Assembly: GCA_018806915.1 (NCBI GenBank)
Contig: JAGKQI010000049.1
Coordinates: 868,001-932,000, forward strand
Direction: 5' to 3'
Origin: Phytophthora colocasiae
Lineage: Eukaryota; Oomycota; Peronosporomycetes; Peronosporales; Peronosporaceae
Length of the DNA: 64,000 nucleotides
Shown here: positions 1-11,068 of the stretch, in pieces
Layout: each line of letters starts with the position of its first letter
How positions within the stretch are numbered: the first letter of the stretch is position 1
Program-made: the position numbers and the translations under genes
Notes under the pieces: model-generated
Database searches by the model: none
What the model was told of the DNA's origin: nothing
Seen by the model: only the letters and a program-made list of their open reading frames with translations

Positions 1-3000
1 TCAACCCCAACCCTACTTGCGTCACTTCTGATCTCCGACCCTGATACTGGATACATAGTTGCAACTTCAGGGTTCCCAGTGTTAAACACCGGGGTTGCAG
101 TTGCTGAATCAGGGTGACCGACCCTTCGCGTCTCTTGAACTTGGGATAATGTCGCTCGAAGGTTTCTCAACTGACCGGCTTGGAACCGTTGCATGTTCTG
201 AGAACTTTCTTTCTCCCTGTCGCGCTCGGCTTCCATGACTTTCATTCGCTGCTGTAAGGCTTCCATTAGGGGGTGTCAGAATTGCAGAACATGGGTCCGA
301 AATCCCATGGGATTTCGCGCCAAAATCACGTGGGATTTCGGCCCGAAATAGCATGTGATTTGGCGCCTCACCAAATCACCTACCTCTGGAGGTGGGTGAT
401 TTGCCTGGAGTTAGGAAATCCCACAAGTGATCGGCCAAGGAAACCTTCCTCAGTTGCTCTTTTCATTTTGAAAGGGAAAGATCTCTCGCGCAAGCAGACA
501 TCGCGTCTGTAGCAACTACAGGGGGCACGCCTTCTTGGGAGAGTCCCAAGGAACGGCAAACGACCACGGTAAGTACTCTCATGCTTGAAGAACCGCATCG
601 TGGAAGGCTTATCTCTTTGCGTGTAGCCATGACGCAAGAACTAGAGTTAAGCGTGCTGTTTAGGCGGGTGCAGATGAAGTTCATCTCACGGCTGACGACT
701 ACAAGGTAATCGTGGGCTGGCTGTAGGACAAGATGAAGCTCTTCACGGTGCCAGTGGAAAGACGACCCACCTAAAATGTCTAAGTTGGCCGTGTTTTGAA
801 ATATCGCGGTGCATTTATTCATCAACTTGGGTAACAAGCGTCTCAAACGTCTTTAGTAAACAGCTTTCACAAGGCGTCTAGCGTAGCACAATCTCTTAAG
901 CTCATCGTCAAGCTCTTCCTCTAGAATTGCAACTGCGAGAAGGTCTACGATCTCCACGATCAGATGCTGGCGCACGGTGACCTTCGGCATGGACGTGTGC
1001 TTCTTTCGCGCACGCAGCAGAACTTTACAAAATTGCTTTTGCAGCTTCAATTCTGAGACCCCCGAAACCATTGTTTGAAATCACATGCTATTTCGGGTCG
1101 AAATCCCATGTGATTTTGGCGCAAAATCCCATGGGATTTCAGACCCACGTTTTGCAATTCTGACACCCCCTATTTGAGAAATCCAGTCTCGTTTCATCTC
1201 GTCAGTCGCACGCGCACGTTCGGCCTCAGTCTCAGCCTCTCTTTGTCGCCAGCGTTCAGCAAACTCTGATTCCAGACGTTGGTTTTCAGAGTTCCGAAGC
1301 TCCGATTTCAGAGTTTCCAACTCTGCTGTGCTGCGATTTCTGAGTTTTCTTTCAGATACCAGACTTCTGCGTTCTTCGGCGTCGTCAGCACGCCTCTCAG
1401 CTTCCAGCCTCGCGTTTTCTGACTTCAACAAGCGCTCAGTGAGCGTCTGAATCTCGCGTCTTGCCTCCAAGTCACGTTGTTCCCGACGACGATCGCGTTC
1501 CATGGACTCCAAGCGTTCTCGGGCCAAGAACTCCATCTGCGCTTGCTCCATCCGGCTTTGCCACTCCTGCTGTTGCCTCATGACGTTCAACTCGATCTGA
1601 GCAGGTCCTGACCTCTGAGAACTTCGAGCTTCAGACTTCGTACGACTCGACGCGATGGAACTCAAGCGTCGGGACGGTGATCTTAGAAGGTCTTCACTTT
1701 TCACACTTTGGTGATGGCTCTGGTGGCTTTCGCTTCGAGTGGAGGCAGATACAGGTGGAATCTCCGGAGTTAATTGTCTGAAATCCCGTGAAGAACTTCC
1801 GACAGACGCCTGGTTTCCAGATTTCGCGTCCAACACCTCTGGTTTCTCTTCCAGCATGTCGACATCCTCGAGCTCTGATCTCACTGGTAACAGCGTTCGC
1901 GTCACTTGGATCCCCATGCCTTCAGAGACTGCTCCTCCCACATCAGCGCCTTGAGCAATTAACGCCAAGCTTCCTGTGGACAGCGTATGTGATGCCGCCC
2001 CTCGACTCATGGACATCAAGGACGAGTCCGTAGAGCTTCCGCGTGAAGTCTGGAATCCCGACGACTGGTCATCCGAGGTCCCGATGACACTGGGAACTAG
2101 CACGTCCGACATCCGAGTCTGAGAAGTGTTGTGATCTTCAGACATTGGAGTTTCAGATTCTGGTCGCGTGTTATCAGAGCGACTCTCATACTGCGGCAGT
2201 GAAGACAGCGATGGCGTTGATAAAGCTGACGGTGTTGACGGGACTTGTGAGCGCGGTGGTCTCTGCTGTAAGCGCTTGGACCGCGGTGGCTCGTCACTGC
2301 TGGAACCATCGGAACTGTGTGTCACTCGGAGTCCGGTCACCCGGAGTCGCATGATCAGTCGTCGTCCTTGTAGGTCAGCATCCTTGTCAGGTAATACACG
2401 GTCTGCTTCATCTTGGCTTGTTGTGTCTTCTCGTTTCATGTCTTCTGGGAGTCGGTTCACTTGTAACCTGGCGGTCACTGTGGCCCACTCAACCAATTCC
2501 ACTCTGAAGTTCGGACGCCACACTGCGTACTTGAGACTCAAAGACGGCTGACGCCTGCGTCTGAGACCAGGTTGGGAGGAGGTTCTGGAATTCGAAACCT
2601 GCCTCGTACAGCATTGTCTGAAGAATTGCTACGCACTCTGGTGCTGCCAACTTACTCATCGGGATCTCGACGTAGGAAAGGTCTTGGATCTGACCAAAAC
2701 CATGACGCCTCACGTGAAACTCTGAGATCCACATATCCTCAGGGAAGACAGAGGAACATCGCCACTTGATGTAGTCGCCGGTCGCTGCAGCAGCTTTCTG
2801 GAAAGCATCAGCACTAGGCTTCATCGTCGGCCACATATACTCGATGCTTGGCGGGACGACCTTGCCTGTGTCCATATCTCTCCAACGGCGGAACTCACGA
2901 CGCACATACCTCAGAGCTCGTTCCCCGTCAAGCGAATCAGCCCTCCCAGACTCATCAGACGGTGTCTTCAGAGACTCTTCGGACTTGATCGCCATGTCAT

Positions 3001-3496
3001 CTGACATTGGTGTGTCCTCAGATTTTGGGGATTGCGGAACATGTTCTTCAGAGAGTCCGGGTTCTGGTTTCACTTCATCCACGGACTGGCCGGAAGCTGT
3101 CGAGTCTGAACGCAGATCGATCACTTCCGGGGGCTCAACCATGTCGGCGCCTCCCTCAGACGCCTCATCACCACCCTCACGGGTAGTTGTCACCTCGTCA
3201 CCAGAAGCTTCGACTTCTGACGGGCCTTCAGAACCTTGTTCACCAGAGACAGCAGGTGTCTCCTGAGCTTCTGGCTCTTCAGCAGGCTGGTCTTCGACCG
3301 CCGGTTCTGGGACGCTCACACTGTCAGCTGCCTTCTTTTCTCGCGCAGCTTTCCTCTTCTCGCGGGCCGCCTTCTGGATAGCATCCAGGTCTGGTTGCTC
3401 CTCAGGCGACAAACCTTGTAGACGCTTGGATTGACGTGTCGGAATACTCCGACCACGACCACGGCGTCCTCCTCTCGTAGATCCTGGCGTAGCCAT
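1..3496 (-). pseudogene. gag of Gypsy element A1, broken
   Basis: This is the 5' part of a Ty3/Gypsy element read on the minus strand. The likely start is the ATG at 3496 (MATPGSTRGGRRGRGRS, Arg-rich), inside a longer open frame, because the plus-strand copy at 41457 starts at the equivalent codon. The protein is low-complexity and acidic at first, then has a domain ending in FEFQNLLPTWSQTQ, then Ser-rich and coiled-coil segments that match the gag at 60986-64000. It is not functional as read. The frame changes once near 2490-2545 (the related copy is continuous there), and a 902-bp element is inserted at 269-1170. The rest of gag and all of pol lie left of the window. The role (capsid and RNA packaging) is inferred from homology to the other copies here. 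Confidence 0.85.
269..1170. mobile_element. 902-bp TIR element, TA target duplication
   Basis: A non-LTR insertion sits inside A1 gag. It has 93-bp terminal inverted repeats (269-361 and 1078-1170) that start GGGGGTGTCAGAATTGCA, and TA on both sides (267-268, 1171-1172). Comparison with the uninterrupted gag at about 62860 shows that removing the element and one TA restores the reading frame. Each TIR contains the perfect palindrome GAAATCCCATGGGATTTC or a one-base variant. The interior has no intact transposase. A minus-strand frame at 853-1071 reads like the Leu/Glu-rich N-terminus seen in some eukaryotic DDE transposases, but the match is weak. It is best treated as a non-autonomous DNA transposon. 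The TA duplication would suit the Tc1/mariner/pogo group, but the superfamily is not proven. Confidence 0.8.
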
Positions 3497-3589
3497 CTTG
3501 AATATAGACGCTTGACAGGAAACTTTCTCTTCTTGTACTCTCAAATCCGGTGATATCACGATTCCAAAGATCCGGGCACGCGCACCAGT

Positions 3590-5279
3590 TGTCGCGAAGT
3601 CGGTGAAACTTTGGTCGCGGAGCAGGGGGCGTATAGTGAACCCTAGTTATACGACTACTGAAAGAGGTTTTCAGAGCCGTACAGCGGTAGGTTGGCGTGT
3701 GGTACCTTGCGGTATCCTCGTGGGTTCGTTGTCTTCGGAAATATGACCCTCGCCGGAGTCTGAGAATGTGTTGTGAAGAGAAGTTGGGGTTCCCTTGGAG
3801 TCTGGTGTCGGTATTCTGGAAATCCTTCCAGGAGCGTTCGGGAGTCGGAATCTCTGGGAACCAAGATGGTTTCCAGGAAGTCGGCGGTCGAAAAGAGATG
3901 GATATACCAGAGAAAGTCTGAAATCGGTGTCTGAATATCGCAAATCCAGAACCGAGATACCTGACTTTCAGAGATAAACAACCAATATACAGAGTTCGAA
4001 AATATACAAATATATACAGCCGTTCTTATTCTTTCTAGGCCCTTGAACGGTGGGCTAACACTCCAGGTCAACTAGGGACTTTCTACCAGACACCTGGTCT
4101 GTCTGGTATCCCTTTACGTTCGCGCACCACCCTCTAGTATAGAGGGAAAAATATAAACCAATGCAATCGGCTATATACAACAGTCTACCTTGCACTCTGA
4201 AAACGACTGTCTAGTTTCCAGAGCCTGTCCAAACGAGCAATATGAAATGGGCTACCGCTAGAGACAAAACAAACGACCCAACTAGGATATGGAATAGGCG
4301 GGTCCTTTCAGGTCTCTACGTTACCTGATCTCCACCTAAGGGGATTGAATTTGGTGGAGATCACACGACGTACGTGATGACGTAGTGGCTTGAATACCTC
4401 TCAAGCGGACTTGTGCAGTAGCAAGCAAATTGAACTCTGTTTATCGTTTATCTTCCTCATAACTATCATATATCTCTGGTAACTCTCTCCTTCTTGTCGT
4501 CTTTTGCGTCCTTTATGCAGTCAGTCTTCATATCTCAGGTACTCTTGGTCTTTGTATACATCTGGTACTTTGACTTGATCTCAGTATGCAGTCTGTGCAG
4601 CCGATCTCGATGCGTTAACAGGTAGGGACGTCATTACGGGGGATGTGCAGGTCAGTAATCACTTGAATGCGTGACTTGAACTTGGGTTTACTTGGTTTCA
4701 GTATGGTCTTGGATCTTCGGTGGTTTCAGAGTCTGATATCCTGGTTTTCAGAGTCTGATATCACTTGGTTTTCAGAGTCTTGGTCGCTCAGAGTTAGAGA
4801 TACCAGAGTCTTGAGTACGAAACCAGAGTACGGAGCACCAATGCTACAACGTACGTACATGAAGATCTTGAGGGTTGCACGGGTGCGCGGCGTCCGGCGC
4901 GCGATACTTGGTCTCTGCGGGAATATATTGTGAATCCTTGAACCATCCATCGTCGCGCTGGACGGTAACGGGATGAGGTCTCTCAGAGATACGTTCTTCT
5001 GAGAGACTTTCCGCCAGAACTTAGGCACTCATCGTCGGGGAAAGTCCGGTGACCAGATAGAGTGTAGTTGACCTTCAGAGTTGTGCACACTCTGAAGTAC
5101 ACTTCCGGTCCTTTGGGCCCCTTTACAGTCAGGCGAAGGTTTATCCACAATCTTCCACAGATGTCGCACGGGTGCGGCCGCGTCCCAAAGTCCCTTTCGC
5201 TTATAACCCATAGTATAACCAATCACATCGTAGCGCAATATCCACCTGTCGCTTGAAAATCGGAAATAACATCATGTCA
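3590..5279 (-). repeat. 5' LTR of Gypsy element A1 (subfamily A)
   Basis: A 1690-bp LTR, in minus orientation, begins TGACATGATG at 5279 and ends CGCGACA at 3590. It is nearly identical to the LTR at 43311-44975. Just outside its 3' end, after two bases, the minus strand reads TGGTGCGCGTGCCCGG, a candidate tRNA primer binding site that is conserved in the plus-strand element at 41367. Gag starts 94 bp further on. Inside are several inverted repeats (4084-4108, 4130-4146, about 4327-4364) and many copies of a TTTTCAGAGTCTG-like motif (about 4720-4780). The outer end abuts a piggyBac coding exon, so the element inserted into that gene. Confidence 0.9.
4084..4146. promoter_or_regulatory. paired hairpins conserved in the LTRs
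   Basis: Two inverted repeats lie close together in the LTR: 4084-4108 (arms TACCAGACA and TGTCTGGTA) and 4130-4146 (arms CCCTCTA and TAGAGGG). The same pair appears in the A2 LTR (about 43806-43868), the B2 LTR (about 53050-53115) and the B1 LTR (about 40862-40922). Conservation across both subfamilies suggests a role in transcription start, RNA structure or packaging. No function can be assigned from sequence alone. Confidence 0.5.
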
Positions 5280-6285
5280 AAAAGCTGCCGCAGACCTGGT
5301 CGGTCCAAAAGAACCTCCATACAGATCGGTCGCTCCAGGCATTTGTAAATCACCTAAAAGGAAAAGATACAGAATTAGATTGATGCACGTATTCTTATTC
5401 TGTATAATACTGACTTACTGGATTGATGTTCATCGCAAGCTCTCTCATTGCCCTGCCGTCCTGTTGTTCGAATAACTCGCTTTCGTCCTCAAAGTCACTG
5501 TCAGACTCGATATCACTGTCGTACTCCACTGTGAGCAACGTCGGAACTCCAAGCTCTTCGTCACTGACTGCAGCATCTTCATCCTCAGCAACCGCGTCAC
5601 GGCTGTCACATAAGTTGATGTCGTCCGCAGCAACAGGTCCAAAAAAGGCTTTCCGTCCGCAACGCATCCATAAAGTGATCACCGTCAAACAACTCCAGGA
5701 AGTCGCTATCATGCCCCGTACTAACCCCTTTTTCCCGCAAGCGGTTGTTCTGTAGGATACAGAATAGGGCTTGTAGTACCCACACCTTCTTCTGTAACAT
5801 CCGGAGCTGATGTTTCAGCAATAGGAGATGACGTGTCCAACGAATGATCCTGAGCCAAGCGCGTTGGAGATTCTTCAAGAGAGGTCGTCGGAATGGGTGA
5901 CCCACCAACGCCATTCGCAGAAGACGGGAGGGACGGCTGGCACGGGCTCTGGGGCGGTGAATGGTGGCAACGTAGGGGTGACAGCGGCTACAGTAGGAAC
6001 CGACAGTGGTAACAACAGCAGCAGTCCAATCTTTCGCGCCATCAATTTGTTTTCCCTTGTCGACAAAATATGTTCCAAGTCAGTAATAATGGTAGAAACG
6101 TGCATACAGAACATCGTACCGATAAAATAGTCCACATTGCGCTGTGAGGCCTCCAACCGCCCACGAATCCCAGGTTTGACGTATGTGTAATCGACACTGA
6201 GACCTCGTGGCTTCCGGGCCTTCCATCCAGCTTTACTCAGGTCTCTCCACAGTTGCTTAAAATGCTTCTTGTTCGGCGCGTTCAT
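5280..6285 (-). pseudogene. piggyBac-type transposase, N-terminal part
   Basis: From the ATG at 6285 the minus strand encodes MNAPNKKHFKQLWRDLSKAG, then GLSVDYTYVKPG. This is the same opening module as in the long piggyBac protein at 14311-17259 (KEAWKTLRRAGW, HYRYVHPG). It is followed by an acidic region (EYDSDIESDSDFEDESE). Frames change at least once (about 5875-5915), so it is decayed. A likely intron lies at 5418-5354 (GTAAGTCA to CTTTTAG). The following exon (DLYGGSFGPTRSAAAF) resembles the start of the piggyBac core and stops exactly where the A1 LTR begins at 5279. The catalytic core would be on the other side of A1, outside the window. Confidence 0.7.
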
Positions 6286-6452
6286 CGTTGAGATAAAGAA
6301 CAAATTGCAAAATGAATGGTTGGCAAACCTCTGGCGGATTTGTATCGTATTTTTTATGGAGGGTGAATAATCGCTACCTATCTTCCCAGCATACTCCACA
6401 AGGATAATCATCGCGTCTCTGCCCAATACAAGTATTTAGATGTAGCCAAATA

Positions 6453-6650
6453 TTAAATCTTATCATACTGCTTAATCTGTATGATACAGAGAAGCGCTTT
6501 AGAGGGGTTAAGAATGGCCTCAAAGTTATAAACAATGAAATGATCGATGTATTGATCAGTATTCTTAACCCGATTGTTTACAAAAAAATACATTATGTAC
6601 GGTTTAGCAAATAAGGATGTGAAAAAAATGAAATCGTATACTAAATTCAC
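6453..6650 (-). pseudogene. type-B DNA polymerase scrap (exonuclease motif region)
   Basis: A 65-residue minus-strand frame contains YIDHFIVYNFEAIL. It resembles the Exo I region (D-x-E) of protein-primed family B polymerases, with Asn in place of the expected catalytic Asp. The surrounding DNA is AT-rich and has no longer frame. The larger polymerase-like remnant at 21060-22830 ends just before the point where this motif would be expected, so the two could be pieces of one element type. Assignment rests on a short motif only. Confidence 0.4.
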
Positions 6651-8236
6651 TATACAAATGAAAATATGCTCCGTGTTTTGCTAACGTAATAATTAGCTGG
6701 CGACGGTTCACAAGTATCATTATCTACCAATCATGACCGAAAGGATTCACAAATATAGCTGTAGTGCTATTGTGTCTTCTACGCTACACGGTCTCAATCC
6801 ATGTCATATTGTTATTGAGTGACTTGAAGGCTCCAATGACAATCCTGCGTACTCAAGTCCCTCACAACGCTGGTGGTGAGTAAACATGGTGTACATCGAA
6901 AAGCTGGAGGACAAGGAGAACGACACTTATTCACTATTACGTCTTCGACAGCAACAAGATGCTTTGGATCGTGAGCTGAGACCATAAATGAGGTCTTGGA
7001 GACTGTGGCACAAGAAGCAGTCTGGAGATTGTGGGTTGGTGGGGTCGCTTGCGCATGGACATGAATTAGAGAGTGGGAACGGCAGAATTGAATCGTCCTC
7101 GTGCTTATAGATTTGAACCGGAGTGTGAAACAGCAAATTGGATCGGACGAGAGAGCATTGCGATTCCAGGAAGTGAGTATGCTCACAGTTATAGACTGTT
7201 ATGCTGAAAACACCCCTAAGACCTATATCTTCCAGTTCAGGAGCCCTTCAAAATCCAGCCAGCTCTAGCGGGGAAAGCGAATTTCGTGCTCGTCCATACG
7301 TTATATCGATCGTATCGAGGCCCTGGCAAGGGTCATCTTGCCTTCTACCGCAGCAACGCCGCAATAAAGTCATTCACGTCTGGCGATGAGCCGAATTCAG
7401 GGTCGAACTACTAATCAAAATCACGAAGTTAGTTTAGGAAGCGTAATGTGTAGTCGTTTTATATATGTACTTGTACCCGATCATGTGAAGTCAAGGAGAT
7501 CGTATAAATTTCATCAAATGCGACCTTCGTACCAGCACTAAAGATGGCCCACGAATACGAACACAATCGAAGTCATTTATAACCGCAAATAATAAGGCAG
7601 CTTTGAACGTACTTCTTGGTACAATTGTCAGAATACAGGCGGCGCCCTTGCTGGCATGTGTCTTGATGTGGCTCCAAAGCTGCAACAATACAAATGAGTG
7701 CATTAATGCCGATCTCAATCAAACAATGTGGAGTTCTACCTCTATTATTTCGGCGTCGTGTCGGTTTTCCACCATCTCGTTGTTCCAGACAAGAATGAGA
7801 AGTGTGCCTTGACGTGGACTCGCTCAATTCTGCAAATCGGTTGGATCAAATATCTTGCGAATAGTATGCCAAAAGATATCCTTTAGCTACAGGACCAAAT
7901 ATCTCGCGAATTGTATGATCATACGATTGCCTTCCAACCTGCTATTGTGTATCACCACATATCATTCAGACTACGGATTGCATCTGACACCTTTCTCAAT
8001 AGTAACGATTGGCTAAAGTCATGCCAGACAGCAAGTGCAGCATTAGCGAAATCATGTGAGGCAATTATAGTCTCAGCAAGACTACAACGGCGAAATCCTG
8101 GATACTACATCAAATGTCTGATCGTATATTGGCGTGTTATTAATTCAAAGATTTAAATAGCGGAGCTCCGTCTATCGGTACAGGGATAGCTACAAAGGAC
8201 AATCCATCAAGTGCAACCCCCTTCCAGTACAGCGCC
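6651..8236. other. AT-rich stretch without recognisable gene
   Basis: No frame in this interval has a recognisable domain or convincing coding character. The reading frames present are short (under about 125 residues), rich in rare residue mixes and not supported by paralogues in the window. I see no tRNA-like cloverleaf, tandem array or terminal repeats. It is probably decayed repeat DNA between the polymerase scrap and the left arm of the inverted repeat. Confidence 0.5.
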
Positions 8237-8482
8237 ATGTTCGCTGGGAAGCTCCGAATTTACCATGCTTCGGAAACAACTCATACTAATTCCACATGCG
8301 AACAGAAAGGTAGGCGGATGTTGGACTTCCCTTCTAACGAGCTGTGTGTACCGAACGCCATGTTTGACACGCTGGTGCAGTTCCCCAGGATCAAACAACT
8401 AAGCGCACCCATCCATCTCGCTGAGTATCATCAAGCAAGCAGTGGAGAGATGGCTTCGCCCCAAATCGCGACCTTGCTGTGA
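8237..8482 (+). CDS. short ORF ending inside the left inverted-repeat arm
   Basis: An 81-residue frame starts at ATG 8237 and ends at 8482. Its second half (CVPNAMFDTLVQFPRIKQLS) lies in the repeat and is present, inverted, in the right arm on the minus strand. In the outer arm the two copies differ at DNA level, yet several residues persist in the same frame (NE-x-CVPN). This hints at an old coding region whose upstream part was lost: the right copy has a stop just before the conserved block. No known domain was recognised. It may be the fossil 3' end of a gene carried by both arms. Confidence 0.3.
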   Translation: MFAGKLRIYHASETTHTNSTCEQKGRRMLDFPSNELCVPNAMFDTLVQFPRIKQLSAPIHLAEYHQASSGEMASPQIATLL

Positions 8483-9302
8483 ATTTTCGCGTGTTCACCA
8501 GAGCTCGAGCCAGCCAATAGTAAACGCCGCCACCAATAAATACTGAACTTCTTGAACGGACATTCCACTGATAATGTGGACGTCATGAATCGCTGGACGG
8601 TGCCAATGAAGCGTGCGCTCGCCAATATTCATCGAATCCTCGAAGGAGCATGGTGGCAGTGCGACCACGGTGGTGGCGCCATGGGAGAGCAACGATGAAG
8701 CTCATCCAACTTCGCTACTGGGTAATCAGCACGATGACGGATAGTGGTGTGGCGAGTAGCGTCTCCGACAGCGAGCAGTATCATAGATCAGCACACGGGG
8801 CAGAGCAATACTGTGTAGTGTGGCGAGTAGCGTCTCCGACAGCGAGTAGTATCATGGATTTCGGAGAGAAGCTAGGCAAGTAACGATGTAGCCACTCTCG
8901 TGTGAGGATTGTCTGGGTCCGGGAAAATGGGAAATGAGCTGCGTTTGGATTTTGGCGCGTGCTGGGACAGTGCAGTGTGTTTGAAGTTTTCAGCCAATCA
9001 AAATGCCAAAATACCGGAACACAACCTGATTGGCTGCCAGACGCAAAGCGAAGACATTGGCGAAAAGTTTGGATGTTGAAGTTCACGTTTGCGCGCTAAA
9101 ATCTTTCTACGTTGAAGTCCAAGCTTTTCTCCGATGTCTTCGCTTTTGTTTGACAGCCAATAAAAATGCGTCCCGAGATCCTGACACTCTGATTGGGTGT
9201 CTTCGAGTGACCCTTAGTGTCGACAGTGCTTCTAAGGTTAACCCTTCCAACGATCTTGGGACCAAATATCTTTCTTTGTGTATGCCAGTTTCACTTTTCA
9301 GT
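8330..9302 (+). repeat. left arm of a ~1-kb inverted repeat
   Basis: The left arm is repeated in reverse complement at 12313-13296. Long stretches are identical or nearly so, for example the segments at 8650-8883 and 12740-12973. Known differences are a 13-bp insertion near 9215 in this arm, one A in a poly-A run near 8935, and a gap of about 25 bp near 9289. Homology weakens to roughly 70% in the outermost few tens of bases (8290-8335), so the true outer edge is unclear. The inner edge lies less than 20 bp from the DOT1-like start codon. The arm holds a 39-bp direct duplication (8748-8787 and 8819-8858) and a CCAAT-containing palindrome. Confidence 0.9.
8990..9200. promoter_or_regulatory. 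CCAAT-bearing imperfect palindrome (possible promoter)
   Basis: Inside the left arm, 9029-9161 is an imperfect palindrome. ATTGGCTGCCAGACGC at the left is mirrored by a block ending TTTGACAGCCAAT at the right, with CGAAGACAT/ATGTCTTCG also mirrored. Weaker symmetry extends to about 8990 and 9200. Four CCAAT/ATTGG boxes (8993, 9029, 9157, 9193) are placed symmetrically. CCAAT boxes are typical NF-Y sites, and the structure lies directly upstream of the DOT1-like gene, so a promoter role, perhaps bidirectional, is plausible but inferred. The same palindrome occurs in the right arm (about 12450-12625). Confidence 0.5.
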
Positions 9303-9319
9303 CGAAGACGCGGTGTACG

Positions 9320-10200
9320 ATGGCCGATTTCTCTGATAAAGAAGACCTGCAACTGTATCGACTAGCGAAGACTCAAGTGGACGCAGGAAAAAAAATATGC
9401 TGGCGAAAAGTGTGGTTGGGAATGCCATTTTGTGGTAAAAGCCAACACCAACTCCAAATCCGGCTGAAGACACTAAAGAAAACGTACGGCATCGACTTAA
9501 ATGGTTTTCCGAGGCGCTTCACAGGTGTCCAAGACAGAGGAAAGAAAGCTCCAGGAACCCGAAAAGCCAATGCTGATGCGCCCATGGACATTCACCTTGT
9601 CATTTCGACGCTTTTTGCGACTGTCCCGCGGCAAACGATTCCTTTTCCAGATCACACACTGGCGAAGTGACTCCACCCGGTGTTTCCGACATCCTTGACG
9701 TTCTCCCGGACCTTCAAGCGAAGGATGTTTTTCTTGATGTTGGCTCAGGAGTTGGAAACATCGTGGCTCAAGTGGCACTCCAAACGCGGGTCGGGATGTG
9801 CATCGGTATTGAACTTCAGCAACAATTGGCTCATATGTCTGGGTCGTTGTTTTCTAGTAGCGCTTTACAGCATCCAAGACTGAAGATCGTTACTGTCTAT
9901 CACGGCGACATAAGATATATGGACAAGACAGTCAACACTGTGGCAAAGCGTGCTACCGTTGTGTACGCGAATAATCTTGTTTTCGAACCTACCAGCAATG
10001 TGGCACTAGAAGAACTGTTCACATCATCAAGACGATTGGAGCATGTTATTGTCACTGAGAGAGTCTGTGCTCGCCATCGAACTGGGTGTAAACGAAACTT
10101 TTGCTCCACCTGGAAGCTTTGTCAACCTATTGGCATTTCCGTGTCTTGGTCTTCAAAACGGCGTTATGCGTACTGGTACACGAAGCGTACACCCCAGTGA
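9320..10200 (+). pseudogene. DOT1-like histone methyltransferase with Myb-like N-terminus, frameshifted
   Basis: The ATG at 9320 opens MADFSDKEDLQLYRLAK, a Myb/SANT-like DNA-binding segment (residues 1-65), followed by a linker. The second half is a SAM-dependent methyltransferase of the DOT1 type: VFLDVGSGVGNIVAQVAL is motif I, followed by GIEL and by YANNLVFEP. DOT1 enzymes methylate histone H3 Lys79. The frame is broken at 9651-9660, where the run CACACACT carries one AC unit too many. Before it the frame reads PFPDHT and after it GEVTPPGV in another frame. No intron signals fit this break. The gene is therefore a recent pseudogene, a sequencing slip, or an allele. It sits between the inverted-repeat arms, and its promoter lies within the left arm. 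Confidence 0.7.
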
Positions 10201-10435
10201 CGCTAATACTAATAACAACGTTCGCTTCTTCTTTTTTTTTCTTTTGAGCACTCGTATTTTGAATCTGGGCAGGTAAGCTAATCGATCGCTTTGTGCGAAG
10301 ACACTGTTTCAGCCTTCTGCACGAGTACAAGACGCGCGCGCATCGAATGCAACCGGCTGGATTCAGGAGCAGTAGAAACGTAAACTACACGTGCGCGTCG
10401 TCAATATCGTGCGTCACGCGTCGCGCTGTCGGGAG

Positions 10436-11050
10436 ATGCCGATGGAAGTGCGTTTGAGGCTGCAGAGCGACGTCCCTACTTCTGCCACTCTGTCGCGTGA
10501 AGAGCTGGAGATGGCTATATCGGAGCGTCGGGAAGTGAATCGGAATGATGTTCAGGTCCAGAATGACATTCAGATTCACAATGAGGACGTGGGGGAGGAA
10601 CAACAGGAAGTGGAGACGCCACCGGAGCGTCGTCCAGTGTTGGGCAAACGACCGAGAGCTTCGACCCCTCCTACTGGTCTTCAGGAGCCTTTAGAGCGTG
10701 TGTTGACGTCCATTCGAGATGTCATGACGCAGACGTTGGAACTCAAACAGCAGGAGTTACAGTTGAGACGAGAGGAGCTACAGTTCCAGAAGGAGGCACT
10801 GGCTACGAAGATGGAGGACAGACGCCAAGCCAGGGAGGAGGAAAGGAGAGACAGGAAGGAGCAACGAGAAGCTGATCGGGAGGAGAGGCTAGAGCTTGCC
10901 AAGATCGAGAACGAAAAGAATCTGGCTTTTTCTCAAGGCGGTGATGGAGTCATCGGCGCAACAACGGCGCTGAACAAAAGGAACAAGGGGAAGGAGAAGC
11001 ATGTTGCTAGTTCTGGTTATATACATATCGTAGTTTTACGAAAGCAATGA
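10436..11050 (+). CDS. coiled-coil protein of unknown function
   Basis: From ATG 10436 the frame encodes about 204 residues and ends at a TGA at 11048-11050. It opens with MPMEVRLRLQ and a polar, acidic linker. Roughly residues 85-165 form a strong coiled coil of Glu/Arg/Gln heptads (ELKQQELQLRREELQFQKEA and later REEERRDRKEQREADREERL). An in-frame GTG at 10391 would add 15 residues. No catalytic motif was recognised. Such charged helices occur as the C-terminal half of Myb-type accessory proteins of some transposons, but this protein lacks an obvious DNA-binding half. It lies between the DOT1-like gene and the PLD-like gene inside the inverted repeat. Confidence 0.5.
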   Translation: MPMEVRLRLQSDVPTSATLSREELEMAISERREVNRNDVQVQNDIQIHNEDVGEEQQEVETPPERRPVLGKRPRASTPPTGLQEPLERVLTSIRDVMTQTLELKQQELQLRREELQFQKEALATKMEDRRQAREEERRDRKEQREADREERLELAKIENEKNLAFSQGGDGVIGATTALNKRNKGKEKHVASSGYIHIVVLRKQ

Positions 11051-11068
11051 GGGTAGGCTAAAGAGCTC

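Noticed and set aside
6812..7186. 124-codon minus-strand frame with several Cys and His
   Set aside because: The Cys/His spacing fits no zinc-binding pattern and the composition is not coding-like; there is no paralogue in the window.
8650..8883. 77-codon frame conserved in both inverted-repeat arms
   Set aside because: Conservation is explained by the near-identity of the arms, the codons include the 39-bp DNA duplication, and no protein family is apparent.
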